A DNA stretch of 64,000 nucleotides, taken from [Anoxybacillus] calidus. GTDB taxonomy: Bacteria > Bacillota > Bacilli > Bacillales > Anoxybacillaceae. The stretch's first letter is position 1; each line of letters begins with the position of its first letter. The stretch lies in NCBI RefSeq assembly GCF_013760845.1, contig NZ_JACDUU010000002.1, forward strand, positions 475,455-539,454. Reading direction: 5' to 3'. The translations under genes and the position numbers were made by a program. The notes below the pieces were generated by a model. The model was given only the letters and a program-made list of their open reading frames with translations. It was not told the origin of the DNA and made no database searches. Below, in pieces: positions 1-9,541 of this stretch.

Positions 1-68
1 AAGAGTTTAATGAACTGCGACATGATTTAATTTCCGCTATAAGAGGTTATTCTAAAGCAAACAATTGA
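1..68 (+). CDS. C-terminal end of a gene cut by the window edge
   Basis: An open frame runs from the window edge to a TGA ending at 68 and reads EFNELRHDLISAIRGYSKANN. Only about 21 residues are visible, so no family can be assigned. It lies on the same strand as the dioxygenase gene that follows, with about 55 bases between, so it could be the previous gene of the same transcript. Confidence 0.4.
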   Translation, partial: EFNELRHDLISAIRGYSKANN

Positions 69-123
69 GTTGTTTTAGTAACTATATATCAACTCTTAAT
101 TACTATATGAAAGGGGTATGTAC

Positions 124-1056
124 ATGTCTGGGATGAATACACATTATTCTCGGCCACTCAAGTTTGAAAATCGTGAGGATTATGTAGGTCCACGTCTTCT
201 ACGACGCCTACCCGAAGGTGTGGAGGATCGACCGTACTTGTTATTTGAAGTCAAACCTTTAAGTCCAATCATAGGTGCTGAGATCATCGGAGTTGACTTG
301 AGAGAACCAATTACCCCTGAGCTACAAGCCGAGCTGAACCGTGCACTATTAGAGTGGAAGGTTCTCTTCTTTCGCAATCAAAAAATCACTAGCGAACAGC
401 AGCGAGCATTTGCCCGGCTGTGGGGGGAATTAGAAGTTCACCCATTTTTTCCGATTGAAGAAGGTCAATCAAAAGAAATTGTTCGCTTCTCTAGGAATAA
501 TAAGCAAGGTGGTTACGAGAATATTTGGCATGCCGATGTCACCTTTCGAGCCAATCCTGCTAAAGCAGCTGTATTGAGGTTGATTGAAGTTCCTCCTGTT
601 GGTGGCGACACGCTATGGGCCGATATGGGCGCCGCTTATGACAATTTACCCGACGAGATTAAGGGGCGTATCGATAACCTCACTGCTATTCACGATTTCA
701 CCCCTGCTTTCAGCCATTTAATGACACCAGAAGAGTTAGCTATTAAACAGAAAGAATTTCCACCTGTTGAACACCCAGTGGTTCGAACTCACCCAGAAAC
801 AGGCCGGAAAACTCTGTTTGTGAATCCATCCTTTACTACTCGAATCGTCGGGCTCGAGCCAGAAGAAAGCGAGAAACTACTTCAGTACCTGTTTCGCCAA
901 GCTCATATTCCTGAGTACCAGGTTCGTTTTCACTGGGAGAAGGACTCGGTCGCCTTCTGGGATAACCGTGCTACTCAACATTATGCAGTTTCCGACTATT
1001 ACCCTTATTCTCGTAGGGCTGAGCGGGTAGCAATCGTTGGAGATCGTCCATTTTAA
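124..1056 (+). CDS. TauD/TfdA-family Fe(II)/2-oxoglutarate dioxygenase
   Basis: About 310 residues, normal for the TauD/TfdA family, cytosolic oxygenases that hydroxylate substrates such as taurine or aryloxyacetates using Fe(II) and 2-oxoglutarate. The iron-binding HxD is seen in NIWHADVTF and the distal histidine in ATQHYAVSD; the arginines in the C-terminal SRRAERV are placed to bind 2-oxoglutarate. The start at 124 is preferred over the ATG at 118 because GGGG at 113-116 lies seven bases before 124 but only one before 118. No sulfonate transporter is adjacent, so the substrate is open; taurine is not supported by context. A hairpin terminator follows at 1066. Confidence 0.85.
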   Translation: MSGMNTHYSRPLKFENREDYVGPRLLRRLPEGVEDRPYLLFEVKPLSPIIGAEIIGVDLREPITPELQAELNRALLEWKVLFFRNQKITSEQQRAFARLWGELEVHPFFPIEEGQSKEIVRFSRNNKQGGYENIWHADVTFRANPAKAAVLRLIEVPPVGGDTLWADMGAAYDNLPDEIKGRIDNLTAIHDFTPAFSHLMTPEELAIKQKEFPPVEHPVVRTHPETGRKTLFVNPSFTTRIVGLEPEESEKLLQYLFRQAHIPEYQVRFHWEKDSVAFWDNRATQHYAVSDYYPYSRRAERVAIVGDRPF

Positions 1057-1065
1057 ACATGTCGA

Positions 1066-1100
1066 CGAATGGAACTTAAAAGGTTCCATTCGTTGTGTTT
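1066..1100 (+). terminator. Rho-independent terminator after the dioxygenase
   Basis: A perfect 10-bp stem (CGAATGGAAC paired with GTTCCATTCG) closes a short A-rich loop and is followed by a GT-rich tract. It starts ten bases after the dioxygenase stop codon. Confidence 0.7.
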
Positions 1101-1400
1101 GTATAACCATGAATATGCTACAAAACTTATAACATAAGAAGTTCATTCTGTCGGAAATTACAAATCTCCTATTAATCATCGAAACTAGGAGAAGAGAAAG
1201 AGTGATCATGGCCAAAGTGATTTCTGGTTCTGAAAAAACAAATTCGAAAAATGCTTGTTTCAGTTCTGCCACAAGGTTGAGCAGACATTTAATCAGTTAA
1301 AGAATGTCAGACTCGAACAGCTACGGTGAATACGGGGCTCATCACTATTTACTCAATGTACCATTTTTGCAACAACATCGAAATTCATTTATTTTCTATT
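1101..1400. other. Intergenic stretch without a recognisable gene
   Basis: About 300 bases between the dioxygenase terminator and the ribosome site of the SMR gene. Open frames here have no ribosome site and no family signature. The promoter of the SMR gene should lie in its right part, but no clear -35/-10 pair was found. Confidence 0.4.
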
Positions 1401-1420
1401 CAGGGGAGGGGAGATAATGA

Positions 1421-1801
1421 ATGAGCTGGATTTTTCTTTTATTAGGAATTATTTCAGAAGTTTTAGGTACAACCTCTATGAAGATGTCAGAAGGATTTAC
1501 GAAGTTAATTCCCTCAATTTTAATGTTTATTTTTTATGGAATTAGTCTTACTTTAGTAACATTATCACTCAAAAAGCTTGATGTAAGTATTGCTTATTCA
1601 ATATGGTCCGGACTAGGTACAGCTATTATTGCAACTATAGGAATTTTATTCTTCAAAGAACACTTTTCCTTATTCAAGATGCTGGCAATACTAATGATTA
1701 TTGTCGGTGTTATTATGTTGAATATAAGTGGAGAAGCGTATGGAAAAGAAGAATCTTTGCCATACCTACAAATAAAAAGAAGTGGAAATGGTGAACAGTA
1801 G
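1421..1801 (+). CDS. Small multidrug resistance (SMR) family transporter
   Basis: 126 residues with four hydrophobic helices and the SMR hallmark glutamate at position 13 (IISEVLGTTSMK), the proton- and cation-coupling residue of EmrE/QacC-type dimeric antiporters in the cytoplasmic membrane. The conserved tryptophan segment AYSIWSGLGTA and the C-terminal helix ending in GVIMLNISG also fit. The tail after helix four is about 15 residues longer than in typical 105-110-residue members. The start at 1421 follows GGGGAGGGGAG at 1403-1413; an earlier ATG at 1417 is in another frame. SMR genes often come as heterodimer pairs; no partner is present here, so a homodimer or a guanidinium-type exporter is possible. 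Confidence 0.88.
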   Translation: MSWIFLLLGIISEVLGTTSMKMSEGFTKLIPSILMFIFYGISLTLVTLSLKKLDVSIAYSIWSGLGTAIIATIGILFFKEHFSLFKMLAILMIIVGVIMLNISGEAYGKEESLPYLQIKRSGNGEQ

Positions 1802-2150
1802 CAGATGTTGTCCACCTATGGATTGGTTGTTGATCATTGTAATCTTAGGGAGAAAATAAATAAAAACATTTATTTTTTTATGTGCTCTCCTATACTATAT
1901 ACATTCAGTTTATCATTCCGGACAGGTAGTGGAATTTTGCATCCAATCTTTTACGTTGATATAGATATCTGGAATCACTCGAAAATGAGGCCTTGTGGAG
2001 AGATTGTTACTTTTTTAATATATTTCTATATTTTTTTCATTTGTTGTTCGTTAAAATAAGGGAGATCATATTTATTCTGCTAGAGCGATCGTTCCATCTA
2101 TCTTGTGAACGTTGTGGTGATGTTGCAACACGATCAAAATTTCGATAAAG
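1802..2150. other. AT-rich intergenic stretch
   Basis: About 350 bases between the SMR gene and the MazG-like gene. The one long open frame here has low-complexity hydrophobic content and no ribosome site. No hairpin with a T tract and no riboswitch motif was recognised. Confidence 0.35.
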
Positions 2151-2158
2151 GTTGAGAG

Positions 2159-2500
2159 GTGACAACATTGAAACACTTACAACAAAAAATCATTGAATTT
2201 CGTGATGCACGTAATTGGAAACAGTTTCATACCCCAAAAGATTTAGCGATTTCATTAAGCTTGGAAGCAGGAGAATTGCTAGAAAATTTTCAATGGAAAA
2301 CCAGCGAGGAAGCGGTTCGAGAGAATTTTGAAAATATGAAGGATGAACTTGCAGATGTAGTGATTTATGCCCTTTTGCTTTCTCATGAATTAGGGATTGA
2401 TTTAGAGGAAGCTATTATGGATAAAATGAAGAAAAATGAACAAAAGTATCCAATTGAAAAATCCTTTGGATCGAAAAAGAAATATAGTGAATTGGGGTAG
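2159..2500 (+). CDS. MazG-like nucleotide pyrophosphohydrolase
   Basis: 113 residues, the size of single-domain all-alpha NTP pyrophosphohydrolases (MazG-like/RS21-C6 group), cytosolic house-cleaning enzymes that split dNTPs to monophosphate and pyrophosphate. The Mg-binding pattern is visible as SLEAGELLE (E36, E39) and KDELADVV (E63, D66). The C-terminal segment KYPIEKSFG is typical of this subgroup. The start is uncertain: GTG at 2159 has AAAGG at 2148-2152, while TTG at 2168 has GAGAGGTGA in front; both give nearly the same protein. It stands alone on its strand. The exact nucleotide substrate cannot be read from sequence. Confidence 0.85.
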   Translation: MTTLKHLQQKIIEFRDARNWKQFHTPKDLAISLSLEAGELLENFQWKTSEEAVRENFENMKDELADVVIYALLLSHELGIDLEEAIMDKMKKNEQKYPIEKSFGSKKKYSELG

Positions 2501-2504
2501 GGGG

Positions 2505-2771
2505 CTAGAAAATAAAACGTCTTCTCCCTCTGTTAAGTTCTTTTAATAACATTCTAGAAGAAAATCTTGTCCGGATCATGTCACGAAACAAAAAACAGGA
2601 GCTCAAATAGCTTCTGGCGCAAACATGATCACGCAATATAAATGGATTGATATCTTTCTCCAGTCTTACGAAATCGATGTTTGTCTCCGTTGATTCAAAA
2701 TGTTTGCGGGCGAATTTGATTTTGTCTTGTTCTTCTTGCTTCAACTTTTTTGATTCCTTTTGACTAAACAA
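2505..2771 (-). pseudogene. Possible relic of a helicase/restriction-type gene
   Basis: An 88-codon frame facing the MazG-like gene. Its N-terminal half (QDKIKFARKHFESTETNIDF) resembles the C-terminal end of type III restriction or DEAD-box helicase subunits, but I recognise this only loosely. No ribosome site precedes it and no further domain is found upstream on the same strand. It may equally be a chance frame. Confidence 0.2.
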
Positions 2772-2817
2772 AATGGTCCGGTTAACTTTCCTTGCTGCTG
2801 TACACAGGTGCTTTGTT

Positions 2818-2868
2818 AGAAGGAGAGACGATCACTTTTTATAGTGACGGTCTCTCCTTCTCTTTTAT
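2818..2868. terminator. Strong symmetrical hairpin terminator
   Basis: A long stem pairs AGAAGGAGAGAC at the left with GTCTCTCCTTCT at the right, with an inner ATCACT/AGTGA extension around a short T-rich loop, followed by TCTTTTATT. It could terminate transcription in either direction. It is about 320 bases beyond the MazG-like stop, so the transcription unit it originally served may be gone. Confidence 0.75.
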
Positions 2869-2954
2869 TCTCCCAATCTTTCGGCATTATTATTTGTGAC
2901 ATCTGACATCATTCCTAATGTCATTTGTCAATTAGGGATGTATGTTTGTTGTTC

Positions 2955-3096
2955 GAGACAGCGTCATCGGGTCGTTATATTTTAGGATGAAGAAGGTTGA
3001 GAGATTCTAGTCGTCACCAACCTAATGAATACGTCTGCGGAAACGATTGCGGAGATCTACCAAAAGTGTCGGGAGATTTTCTTAATAAGGGAATGA
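2955..3096 (+). pseudogene. Relic of an IS4-family (DDE) transposase
   Basis: The frame at 3001 reads ILVVTNLMNTSAETIAEIYQ followed by KCREIF. This matches the conserved C-terminal block of IS4-type transposases, in which a 'LTN...SAxxIAxLYxxRWxIE' segment carries the catalytic glutamate. Here the final W-x-I-E part is degraded and stop codons flank the piece. No terminal inverted repeats were found. It is a dead fragment. Confidence 0.45.
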
Positions 3097-3655
3097 TTTT
3101 ATTAATTCATTATTCGGAAAATTTTTAATAAGTATATAATGAGCGATAATTTGGATAAGCATTCAAGGTAGGTGGTGAACTTTTAAAAAATGCTTACTAC
3201 TTGTCTATTTTTCAGAAAAAAGCGATTGCGATACAAGAAAATTCATTACAACCATATGCAGTTGTCTTAAATCATCCAGTATTCTGTTCGATTAACTGGA
3301 CATAACGGTTTGCTTTTACGTAATTGATGATGGCCTAGATGCTTCCCATGATTTACTCATCTAACAATAAAATTCTGAAAATGGTTACGGTGAGTCTTCT
3401 GGGAAATTCGTACTTAATTAAATGTCTTCACAAAATGATTTCTTTCATGCATATGATTCTCACTGTTTATGATGGAGCTGATACACATTCTAAGGCTATT
3501 TACAGTTGTGACACCAATCGTGCAAAACAACTCACTCACCTTCCTATTCCTTCAATGTACGAGATATTGATTTTACAAAGAAATTTAATCGTTCGCTTTC
3601 GATTCATGAAATGATTGCGAAATATACGAACCTAAATTTTTGGAAATGCAATGTA
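3097..3655. other. Gene-free stretch upstream of the aminotransferase
   Basis: About 560 bases. It contains a possible -10 element TATAAT at 3135-3140, and scattered short open frames without ribosome sites (for example 3339-3614). These may be remains of a gene, but I do not recognise any family. Confidence 0.35.
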
Positions 3656-3674
3656 TACAAAAGGAGGATACAAT

Positions 3675-5009
3675 ATGTCACATATCCAAATGAAAACAGC
3701 TATACCAGGTCCGAAGTCTCAAGAGTTATTAAAGCGTAAAGAGAAGGTTGTTGCACGTGGTCCATTCAATACGGTGCTATCCTTTGCAGAGTATGGCGAA
3801 GGAGCATTGCTAACAGATATTGATGGAAATACATTTATTGATTTTGCCGGTGCGATCGGCACGCTCAACGTCGGTCATCGTCCGGCGCGTGTTGTACAAG
3901 CCGTGAAAGATCAGCTTGATAAGTACATTCATACTTGCTTTAACGTGATGATGTATGAGCCTTACGTAGCATTGGCGGAAGAACTTGTGCGAATCACGCC
4001 CGGCGATCATGCTAAAAAGGTGTTTTTTGCCAATAGTGGTGCGGAAGCTGTAGAAAATGCCATCAAAATTGCAAGAAAGTATACAGGCAGAAAAGGAATT
4101 ATTTCCTTTGAGAGAGGCTATCACGGCCGGACATTGCTAACCATGTCTTTAACAAGCAAAGTAAAGCCATACAAATACCAATTCGGACCGTTTGCACCAG
4201 AGACATTCCGTGTCGGCCATCCGTATTACTACCGTAAACCGGAAGGAATGACAGAGGAAAAGCTTGATCAAGAATTGTTGCAGGAGTTGGAAACCTTTTT
4301 CCTCTCAGAGGCGCCAGCGGATGAAATTGCCGCGATTATCATTGAACCTGTACAAGGAGAAGGTGGATTTATCGTTCCATCAGTTGGTTTTATGCAAGGA
4401 TTAAAGAAAATTTGTGAAAAATACGGAATTCTTTTTATTGCAGATGAAATTCAAACTGGATTTGCTCGAACAGGCTCCATGTTTGCAATTGAGCAATTTG
4501 GTATCGTACCTGATATTATGACGCTGTCTAAATCGCTCGGTGCTGGTTTGCCGATTGCAGCGGTAGTCGGTCGCTCGGAAATGATGGATGCACCGGGCCC
4601 AGGAGAAATCGGAGGAACGTATGGAGGAAGTCCTCTTGGATGTGTAGCTGCCATGGAAGTAATCAAAATGATTGAAGAGGAAGGTCTTGTTGAACGGTCG
4701 CAGGAAATCGGCCGGATATTAACAAGTCGCTTCCGGTCATGGCAGCAACGATTCGAACAAATTGGCGATGTACGTGGACTCGGTTCAATGGTTGCGATGG
4801 AGTTTGTAAAAGATCGGGTAACGAAGGAACCGGATAAGGAGCTGACCGGGAAAATTATCGCTACAGCACAGCAAAAGGGACTCATTTTGTTAAGTGCTGG
4901 ATTATATGGGAACTGTATTCGCACACTCGTGCCGATTGTTATCACAGACGAACAACTTGAAGAAGGTTTAAATGTTTTAGAATCAGTCATAACGGAGCTA
5001 TTAAGTTAG
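3675..5009 (+). CDS. gabT: 4-aminobutyrate aminotransferase (class III, PLP-dependent)
   Basis: 444 residues, the usual GabT length. It would move the amino group of GABA or a related omega-amino acid to 2-oxoglutarate in the cytosol. Family features: the PLP-phosphate-binding NSGAEAVENAIKIAR, FERGYHGRT, the ADEIQTGFARTG block whose Asp contacts the pyridine nitrogen, and Schiff-base Lys286 in TLSKSLGAGLP. The start is ATG 3675, eight bases after AAAGGAGG at 3660-3667; the upstream in-frame ATG at 3651 lacks a site. An amino-acid ABC transporter follows within 90 bases on the same strand, suggesting coupled uptake and transamination. Related class III enzymes (ornithine, beta-alanine) cannot be excluded. 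Confidence 0.85.
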   Translation: MSHIQMKTAIPGPKSQELLKRKEKVVARGPFNTVLSFAEYGEGALLTDIDGNTFIDFAGAIGTLNVGHRPARVVQAVKDQLDKYIHTCFNVMMYEPYVALAEELVRITPGDHAKKVFFANSGAEAVENAIKIARKYTGRKGIISFERGYHGRTLLTMSLTSKVKPYKYQFGPFAPETFRVGHPYYYRKPEGMTEEKLDQELLQELETFFLSEAPADEIAAIIIEPVQGEGGFIVPSVGFMQGLKKICEKYGILFIADEIQTGFARTGSMFAIEQFGIVPDIMTLSKSLGAGLPIAAVVGRSEMMDAPGPGEIGGTYGGSPLGCVAAMEVIKMIEEEGLVERSQEIGRILTSRFRSWQQRFEQIGDVRGLGSMVAMEFVKDRVTKEPDKELTGKIIATAQQKGLILLSAGLYGNCIRTLVPIVITDEQLEEGLNVLESVITELLS

Positions 5010-5099
5010 CCTTCTTAAGAATAAAAAATAGATTTCAAGGTTTATACATGATATCTGTTCAGCTTTATATAGCGTCTAAAAAATAAGGAGAGAGTCAGA

Positions 5100-5951
5100 A
5101 TGAAAAAATACACTTTTTTATGTTTAACAGTGTTCCTTTTCATCATGTTGCTTGCTGGCTGCGGTGGTGAAAAGACAGTAACTTCATCTTCAAGTGAAGG
5201 AAATTCTTCGAGCAACACGTTGGACGAAATTAAAAAGCGCGGTGTACTAGTCGTCGGTTCATCAAACGATGCCCCATTTGCTTTCATCGATAAAGACACA
5301 AAGCAATTCAGTGGGATTGACGCAGAAATTATTACAGAAATCGCTAAACGTCTTGGTATTCCAAAAGTGGAAATGAAAGAAGTGAAGTTTGAAAATTTAT
5401 TGCTTGAATTAAATAACAAAAATATTGATATTGTCACAGACGGGATGTATGTCAAACCAGAGCGTGAGAAAATCGCTAAATTTACAAACATCTGGTATAA
5501 AGAGGGGGAAGCGATTGTTGTTTTAAAAGATTCTCCTATTAAAGGTATTGAAGATTTAAAGGACAAGGTTGTCGGCGGTCAAAAGGGTACGGCGTTTTTA
5601 GAATTTGCACAAAAGCTTCAAAAAGAAGGGAAAATTAAAGAGGTAAAAGTGTTCGGCTCTCAAGCAGAGCTGCTGTTGGCCGTGAATACAAATAAAATTG
5701 ATGCTTGTATTACTGACAGTGCAGTAGCAGGATACAGCATTACAAAAGACCCTTCTTTAAATCTAAAACTTGTATCCCCTTACAAGGCTCAGGCGGCTGG
5801 GAACATTGCTGCGGCAGTGCGGAAGGAAGACAAAGAGCTGTTAGATGTCATTAATAAAGAGCTAGATAAATTGAAAGAAGAAGGGTTTGTTTTAAAGGTA
5901 TTGAAAAAGTACGGATTAAATGAAGATAATGCCGTTCCTGTCGAGAAATAG
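5100..5951 (+). CDS. Amino-acid ABC transporter substrate-binding lipoprotein
   Basis: 283 residues. A signal peptide ends in the lipobox LLAGC with lipidated Cys21, so the protein is anchored on the outer face of the membrane. The mature part is a type II periplasmic-binding domain of the glutamine/polar amino acid family (SBP_bac_3), starting ILDEIKKRGVLVVGSS-like and with FSGIDAEIITEIAKRLG and MYVKPEREKIAKFTN. It is the first gene of a binding protein-permease-ATPase unit, with ribosome site AAGGAGAG upstream. The ligand is unknown; position after an aminotransferase gene suggests an amino acid that enzyme can use. Confidence 0.9.
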   Translation: MKKYTFLCLTVFLFIMLLAGCGGEKTVTSSSSEGNSSSNTLDEIKKRGVLVVGSSNDAPFAFIDKDTKQFSGIDAEIITEIAKRLGIPKVEMKEVKFENLLLELNNKNIDIVTDGMYVKPEREKIAKFTNIWYKEGEAIVVLKDSPIKGIEDLKDKVVGGQKGTAFLEFAQKLQKEGKIKEVKVFGSQAELLLAVNTNKIDACITDSAVAGYSITKDPSLNLKLVSPYKAQAAGNIAAAVRKEDKELLDVINKELDKLKEEGFVLKVLKKYGLNEDNAVPVEK

Positions 5952-6009
5952 AAAACGGTAAGGGAGAGTCTAGTTCTCTCCCTATCTTTTTAAAATGTGA
6001 GGTGATTAT

Positions 6010-6717
6010 ATGAATTTGTTAGAAAAATTAGATTTTCCAACAGCGTTTCGTGAACTCAGCCCTATTTTGATACAGGGTCTTGGAATTGTATTAGGAGCCA
6101 CTTTGTGTGGATTTTTTCTAGCACTTCTATTAGGAACGTTAATTGCTTTGGGACGCATTTCAAAAGTGGTCCTGTTAGATAGAATGTTAATCATTTTGCT
6201 TGAAATTGTTCGAGGAACTCCGTTGCTTGTTCAATTAGTGTACATGTATTATGTTGTTCCTCTACTGATTACGATTGTTGGTCAACTATGGGATCCGTCG
6301 TTCCGCTTTACCTTGAGTCCATTTACGGCTGGTGTAATCGGTCTTGGCATTAACTATGGGTGTTATTTATCAGAGGTTATACGATCGGCGATTACAAGTG
6401 TCGATAAGGGACAATTCGAGGCTGCTTTAGCGTTGGGCTACACGAACCGTCAAGCGATGTGGCTGATTGTTATTCCGCAAGCGGTAAGAATCGCACTTCC
6501 TACGTTTGGAAACTACATCATTATGATGATTAAAGATACTTCCTTATTAGCATTTATTACAGTCAGTGAATTACTACTCCGCACACAAGCTTACGCTTCC
6601 CAAACTTTCTTAACGATCGAATCTTATACCCTTCTAGCACTTGCTTATCTCGTGTTGAGTTTGCCTTTAGCACAGATTGTACGAATCATGGAAAGGAGGC
6701 TGACTCGGCATGTGTGA
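6010..6717 (+). CDS. Amino-acid ABC transporter permease (HisM/GlnP type)
   Basis: 235 residues with about five transmembrane helices and the EAA loop that docks onto the ATPase ([20 protein letters not shown]). An N-terminal [14 protein letters not shown] segment is typical of HisMQ/GlnP permeases. The start at 6010 follows GAGGTGAT. Only one permease gene is present, so the channel is probably a homodimer. Its last codons overlap the ATPase gene by eight bases, indicating translational coupling. Confidence 0.92.
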   Translation: MNLLEKLDFPTAFRELSPILIQGLGIVLGATLCGFFLALLLGTLIALGRISKVVLLDRMLIILLEIVRGTPLLVQLVYMYYVVPLLITIVGQLWDPSFRFTLSPFTAGVIGLGINYGCYLSEVIRSAITSVDKGQFEAALALGYTNRQAMWLIVIPQAVRIALPTFGNYIIMMIKDTSLLAFITVSELLLRTQAYASQTFLTIESYTLLALAYLVLSLPLAQIVRIMERRLTRHV

Positions 6718-7462
6718 TGTGATGATTGAAGTGCGTGATCTTAGAAAATCATTTGGATCAAATGAGATTTTAAAAGGAATTAATATGACAGTAAAAAAGG
6801 GAGAGAAAGTGGTCATTATTGGTCCTTCTGGTTCTGGAAAATCCACGTTTCTAAGATGTCTTAACTTTCTAGAGATTCCTACATCAGGAACGGTTAGAAT
6901 AGATGGACATTATTTTGTGAAGCCGAATGAAAAGCTGAATGAAAAGCATGTGGCGGCTCTTCGAACAGAAATAGGAATGGTTTTTCAACGATTTAATTTA
7001 TTTCCAACGATGACGGCACTGGAAAACGTAATGGCTGCACAGATGAAAATCCGTAAGAAATCAAAGGAAGCCGCTCGTGAAACAGCAGAGAAATATTTAA
7101 GAAAGGTTGGGTTAGCTGAAAGAATGAACTATTACCCAAGTCAATTATCCGGAGGACAACAACAACGTGTGGCAATTGCACGAGCGCTTGCTATGGAACC
7201 AAAAGCGATGTTGTTTGATGAAGCGACGTCTGCTCTCGATCCCGAGTTGGTCGGTGAAGTATTAAATGTCATCCGCGAATTGGCTGAAGAAGGTATGACG
7301 ATGGTTTTAGTCACACATGAAATGAAGTTCGCCAAAGAGGTTGGAGACCGCATCATTTTTATGGATGGCGGAGTCATTGTAGAGGAAGGTCATCCGAAAG
7401 AGTTTTTCCATCATCCGAAGGAAGAACGGACAAAAGCCTTTATTAAAAAGGTGGAACATTAG
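6710..7462 (+). CDS. Amino-acid ABC transporter ATP-binding protein (GlnQ type)
   Basis: 250 residues. Walker A is GPSGSGKST, the signature [15 protein letters not shown], Walker [15 protein letters not shown], and the switch histidine lies in [11 protein letters not shown]. All motifs are intact. AGGAGG at 6694-6699 precedes ATG 6710; a second ATG at 6722 is possible. It drives the permease encoded just upstream. The unit ends here; no strong terminator was found directly after the stop. Confidence 0.93.
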   Translation: MCDVMIEVRDLRKSFGSNEILKGINMTVKKGEKVVIIGPSGSGKSTFLRCLNFLEIPTSGTVRIDGHYFVKPNEKLNEKHVAALRTEIGMVFQRFNLFPTMTALENVMAAQMKIRKKSKEAARETAEKYLRKVGLAERMNYYPSQLSGGQQQRVAIARALAMEPKAMLFDEATSALDPELVGEVLNVIRELAEEGMTMVLVTHEMKFAKEVGDRIIFMDGGVIVEEGHPKEFFHHPKEERTKAFIKKVEH

Positions 7463-7590
7463 AAGGACTGTTTATATGATTCATATCGGTTCGTTTATGA
7501 ACGGAAAGGCTGTTTCTTAAAAGATTGTTGCTAAATAAAAAGGAAAACAGTGGTCAAATTTCAAATAAAAAAAGGGGGGGTTGAAAACTT

Positions 7591-7770
7591 ATGAACAAAT
7601 ATCAAAAAATTTCCATAGGCGTGATGATTGTCTTTCCAATATTTTTTTTAGTAGTGAGCATGTTTACTGGAAAATGGGGGTTTTTCCTTTGGAGTTTACC
7701 ACCAAGTTTTATCAGCGGTATGACAGGGTTTTTCGCTTCTAAACATGCAAATAGAAATACCTACAATTAA
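7591..7770 (+). CDS. Small two-helix membrane protein, unknown function
   Basis: 59 residues starting MNKYQKISIGVMIVFPIFFL, with one clear transmembrane helix and a second, shorter hydrophobic segment (PPSFISGMTGFFAS), ending in a polar tail. The ribosome site AAAGGGGGGG at 7571-7580 and a terminator right after the stop support a real gene. No family recognised. It stands as a single-gene unit between the ABC transporter and the LysM enzyme. Confidence 0.65.
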   Translation: MNKYQKISIGVMIVFPIFFLVVSMFTGKWGFFLWSLPPSFISGMTGFFASKHANRNTYN

Positions 7771-7787
7771 TAATAACAGAGTTTATC

Positions 7788-7816
7788 AGAACGCTGTGAA
7801 GAAGGCGTTCTTTTTT
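7788..7816 (+). terminator. Terminator of the small membrane-protein gene
   Basis: AGAACGC and GCGTTCT form a 7-bp stem around a 10-base loop, followed by TTTTT. Confidence 0.7.
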
Positions 7817-7958
7817 ATGCTGACCTTCCCTTGCCAATTAAAAATTCTTGATTATCTTGTATATTTCGTTAGACCTTGTGTTGGGTTTTGTTACTAATAA
7901 AAGAACATGAAAGGAATATAGTAGATATAGATACATGACTTTTTAGGGAGAGATGCGG

Positions 7959-9371
7959 ATGCAAATCCATGTGGTACAAAGAGGGGAAAACTTATGGTTG
8001 ATTGCACAGCGTTACGGCGTTACCATTAATCAAATTGTAACTGCAAACCGGTTGGCAGATCCAAATCGTTTGGTTGTCGGCCAAGCGCTAGTCATTCCAA
8101 CCCCCTTCAAATATCATACTGTCCGTTCAGGAGAGACATTATGGATGATTGCCAGGCGGTATGGAACATCGATTGAGGCTATCGTTCAGGCCAATCGAAT
8201 CAGTCCTTCTTCCCAGATTTATCCTGGAACCGTTTTGGTAATTCCTCCAAGAACGCATACGGTTCAGCGTGGGGAAACGTTAAGTCAAATTGCTCAGCGC
8301 TATGGCACCACGGTTCAGGAAATCATTAGGATAAATCAAATTACCAACCCGAATCTCATTTATCCTGGCACGATTTTATCCATCCCTTTTTACAAGCCAA
8401 CCATTGAGGTAAACGCCTTTACACTTCATATGGGAGAAGAAGGAGCTCGGCTAGTCCGGGAAGTAGGCCGTCATTTAACATACGCGTCCCCTTTTGCTTA
8501 CATTATAAGAGAAGATGGTGGATTGGATTCGATTAATGACACCCCGATTATTCAAGCTGCCATAGCAGAGAAAGTTGTTCCAATGATGTGTATCACGAAT
8601 TTTACGTACAAAGATCCCGGATCCCGGTTGGCGAGAACAATCCTTTCAAGTACTAATCTGCAAGATCGATTGTTAACCAATATTGTCAATACGATGAAAG
8701 AAAAAGGATATCGGGGTTTAAACATTGATTTTGAAAATGTCTATCCAGCTAATCGTGAGTTGTATAATCAATTTCTGCAGCGTGCTGTTGACAGACTTCA
8801 TCCACAAGGATATTTTGTTTCAACGTCCGTTGCTCCGAAGACCAGTGGCGAACAAAAAGGGCTTTTATATGAAGCACATGATTATCCTGCGCATGGAAGA
8901 ATTGTTGACTTTGTGATTCTAATGACGTATGAATGGGGATATAGGCTAGGCCCTCCTCAGGCGATTTCACCGCTTAATCAAATCAAACGTGTTCTTGATT
9001 ATGCCGTCACGGTCATACCGAGAAACAAAATTTTTATGGGCTTCCAAGTGTACGCCCGCGACTGGCTTCTTCCTCATGTACAGGGACAAGAGGCGGAAAC
9101 GTTTAGTCCGCAGGAAGCGATTGAGCGAGCGATTCGATATGGAGCGACCATCCAATATGATCGGACAGCTGAATCGCCGTTTTACCGATATGTCGATAGT
9201 CAAGGTCGTACGCATGAAGTTTGGTTTGAAGATGCACGCAGCGCCCAGGCCAAATTTGATGCGGTGAAGGATTATGGTCTACGCGGAATTAGCTATTGGG
9301 TCCTTGGTTATCCATACCCACAAAATTGGCTATTACTTGAAGATAATTTTCAAATTCGGAAAATTTTATAA
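7959..9371 (+). CDS. LysM-GH18 spore-cortex N-acetylglucosaminidase (YaaH/SleL type)
   Basis: 470 residues. Three LysM repeats come first (about residues 1-48, 50-97 and 99-146; VQRGENLWLIAQRYG, VRSGETLWMIARRYG, VQRGETLSQIAQRYG), followed by a glycoside hydrolase 18 barrel with the acidic catalytic motif GLNIDFENV (D257, E259). Proteins of this architecture (YaaH, SleL, YdhD) are spore proteins that cleave cortex muropeptides during germination. The start at 7959 is chosen because AGGGAG at 7945-7950 is eight bases upstream; ATG 7953 is too close. No signal peptide is seen, as usual for this group. A bidirectional terminator follows. Whether it is YaaH or a paralogue cannot be decided here. 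Confidence 0.9.
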   Translation: MQIHVVQRGENLWLIAQRYGVTINQIVTANRLADPNRLVVGQALVIPTPFKYHTVRSGETLWMIARRYGTSIEAIVQANRISPSSQIYPGTVLVIPPRTHTVQRGETLSQIAQRYGTTVQEIIRINQITNPNLIYPGTILSIPFYKPTIEVNAFTLHMGEEGARLVREVGRHLTYASPFAYIIREDGGLDSINDTPIIQAAIAEKVVPMMCITNFTYKDPGSRLARTILSSTNLQDRLLTNIVNTMKEKGYRGLNIDFENVYPANRELYNQFLQRAVDRLHPQGYFVSTSVAPKTSGEQKGLLYEAHDYPAHGRIVDFVILMTYEWGYRLGPPQAISPLNQIKRVLDYAVTVIPRNKIFMGFQVYARDWLLPHVQGQEAETFSPQEAIERAIRYGATIQYDRTAESPFYRYVDSQGRTHEVWFEDARSAQAKFDAVKDYGLRGISYWVLGYPYPQNWLLLEDNFQIRKIL

Positions 9372-9412
9372 ATGTCCCATTTCATGAGTGGGAATCTTAT
9401 AGCCTAAAGACA

Positions 9413-9460
9413 AAAAAGAGCCATGTAAACGGAAAAATTCCGATCACATGCTCTTTTTTA
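9413..9460. terminator. Bidirectional terminator between converging genes
   Basis: AAAAAGAGC and GCTCTTTTTT arms with an inner CGGAA/TTCCG stem. It lies between the LysM-GH18 gene (plus) and the fructosamine-kinase gene (minus) and carries A and T tracts on both sides. Confidence 0.8.
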
Positions 9461-9541
9461 TTGGTGTTCAAAATTAAACTACCAACCATCTCGTCAAATA
9501 AACCAAAATGTTAAAACTTTTAACCAAGGAGAAGGTTAAGC

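Noticed and set aside
124..1056. Taurine dioxygenase (tauD) as specific gene name
   Set aside because: No tauABC or sulfonate genes are near; only the superfamily is supported.
8725..8970. Overlapping open frames inside the LysM-GH18 gene
   Set aside because: They are antisense or out-of-frame shadows of a well-supported coding region.
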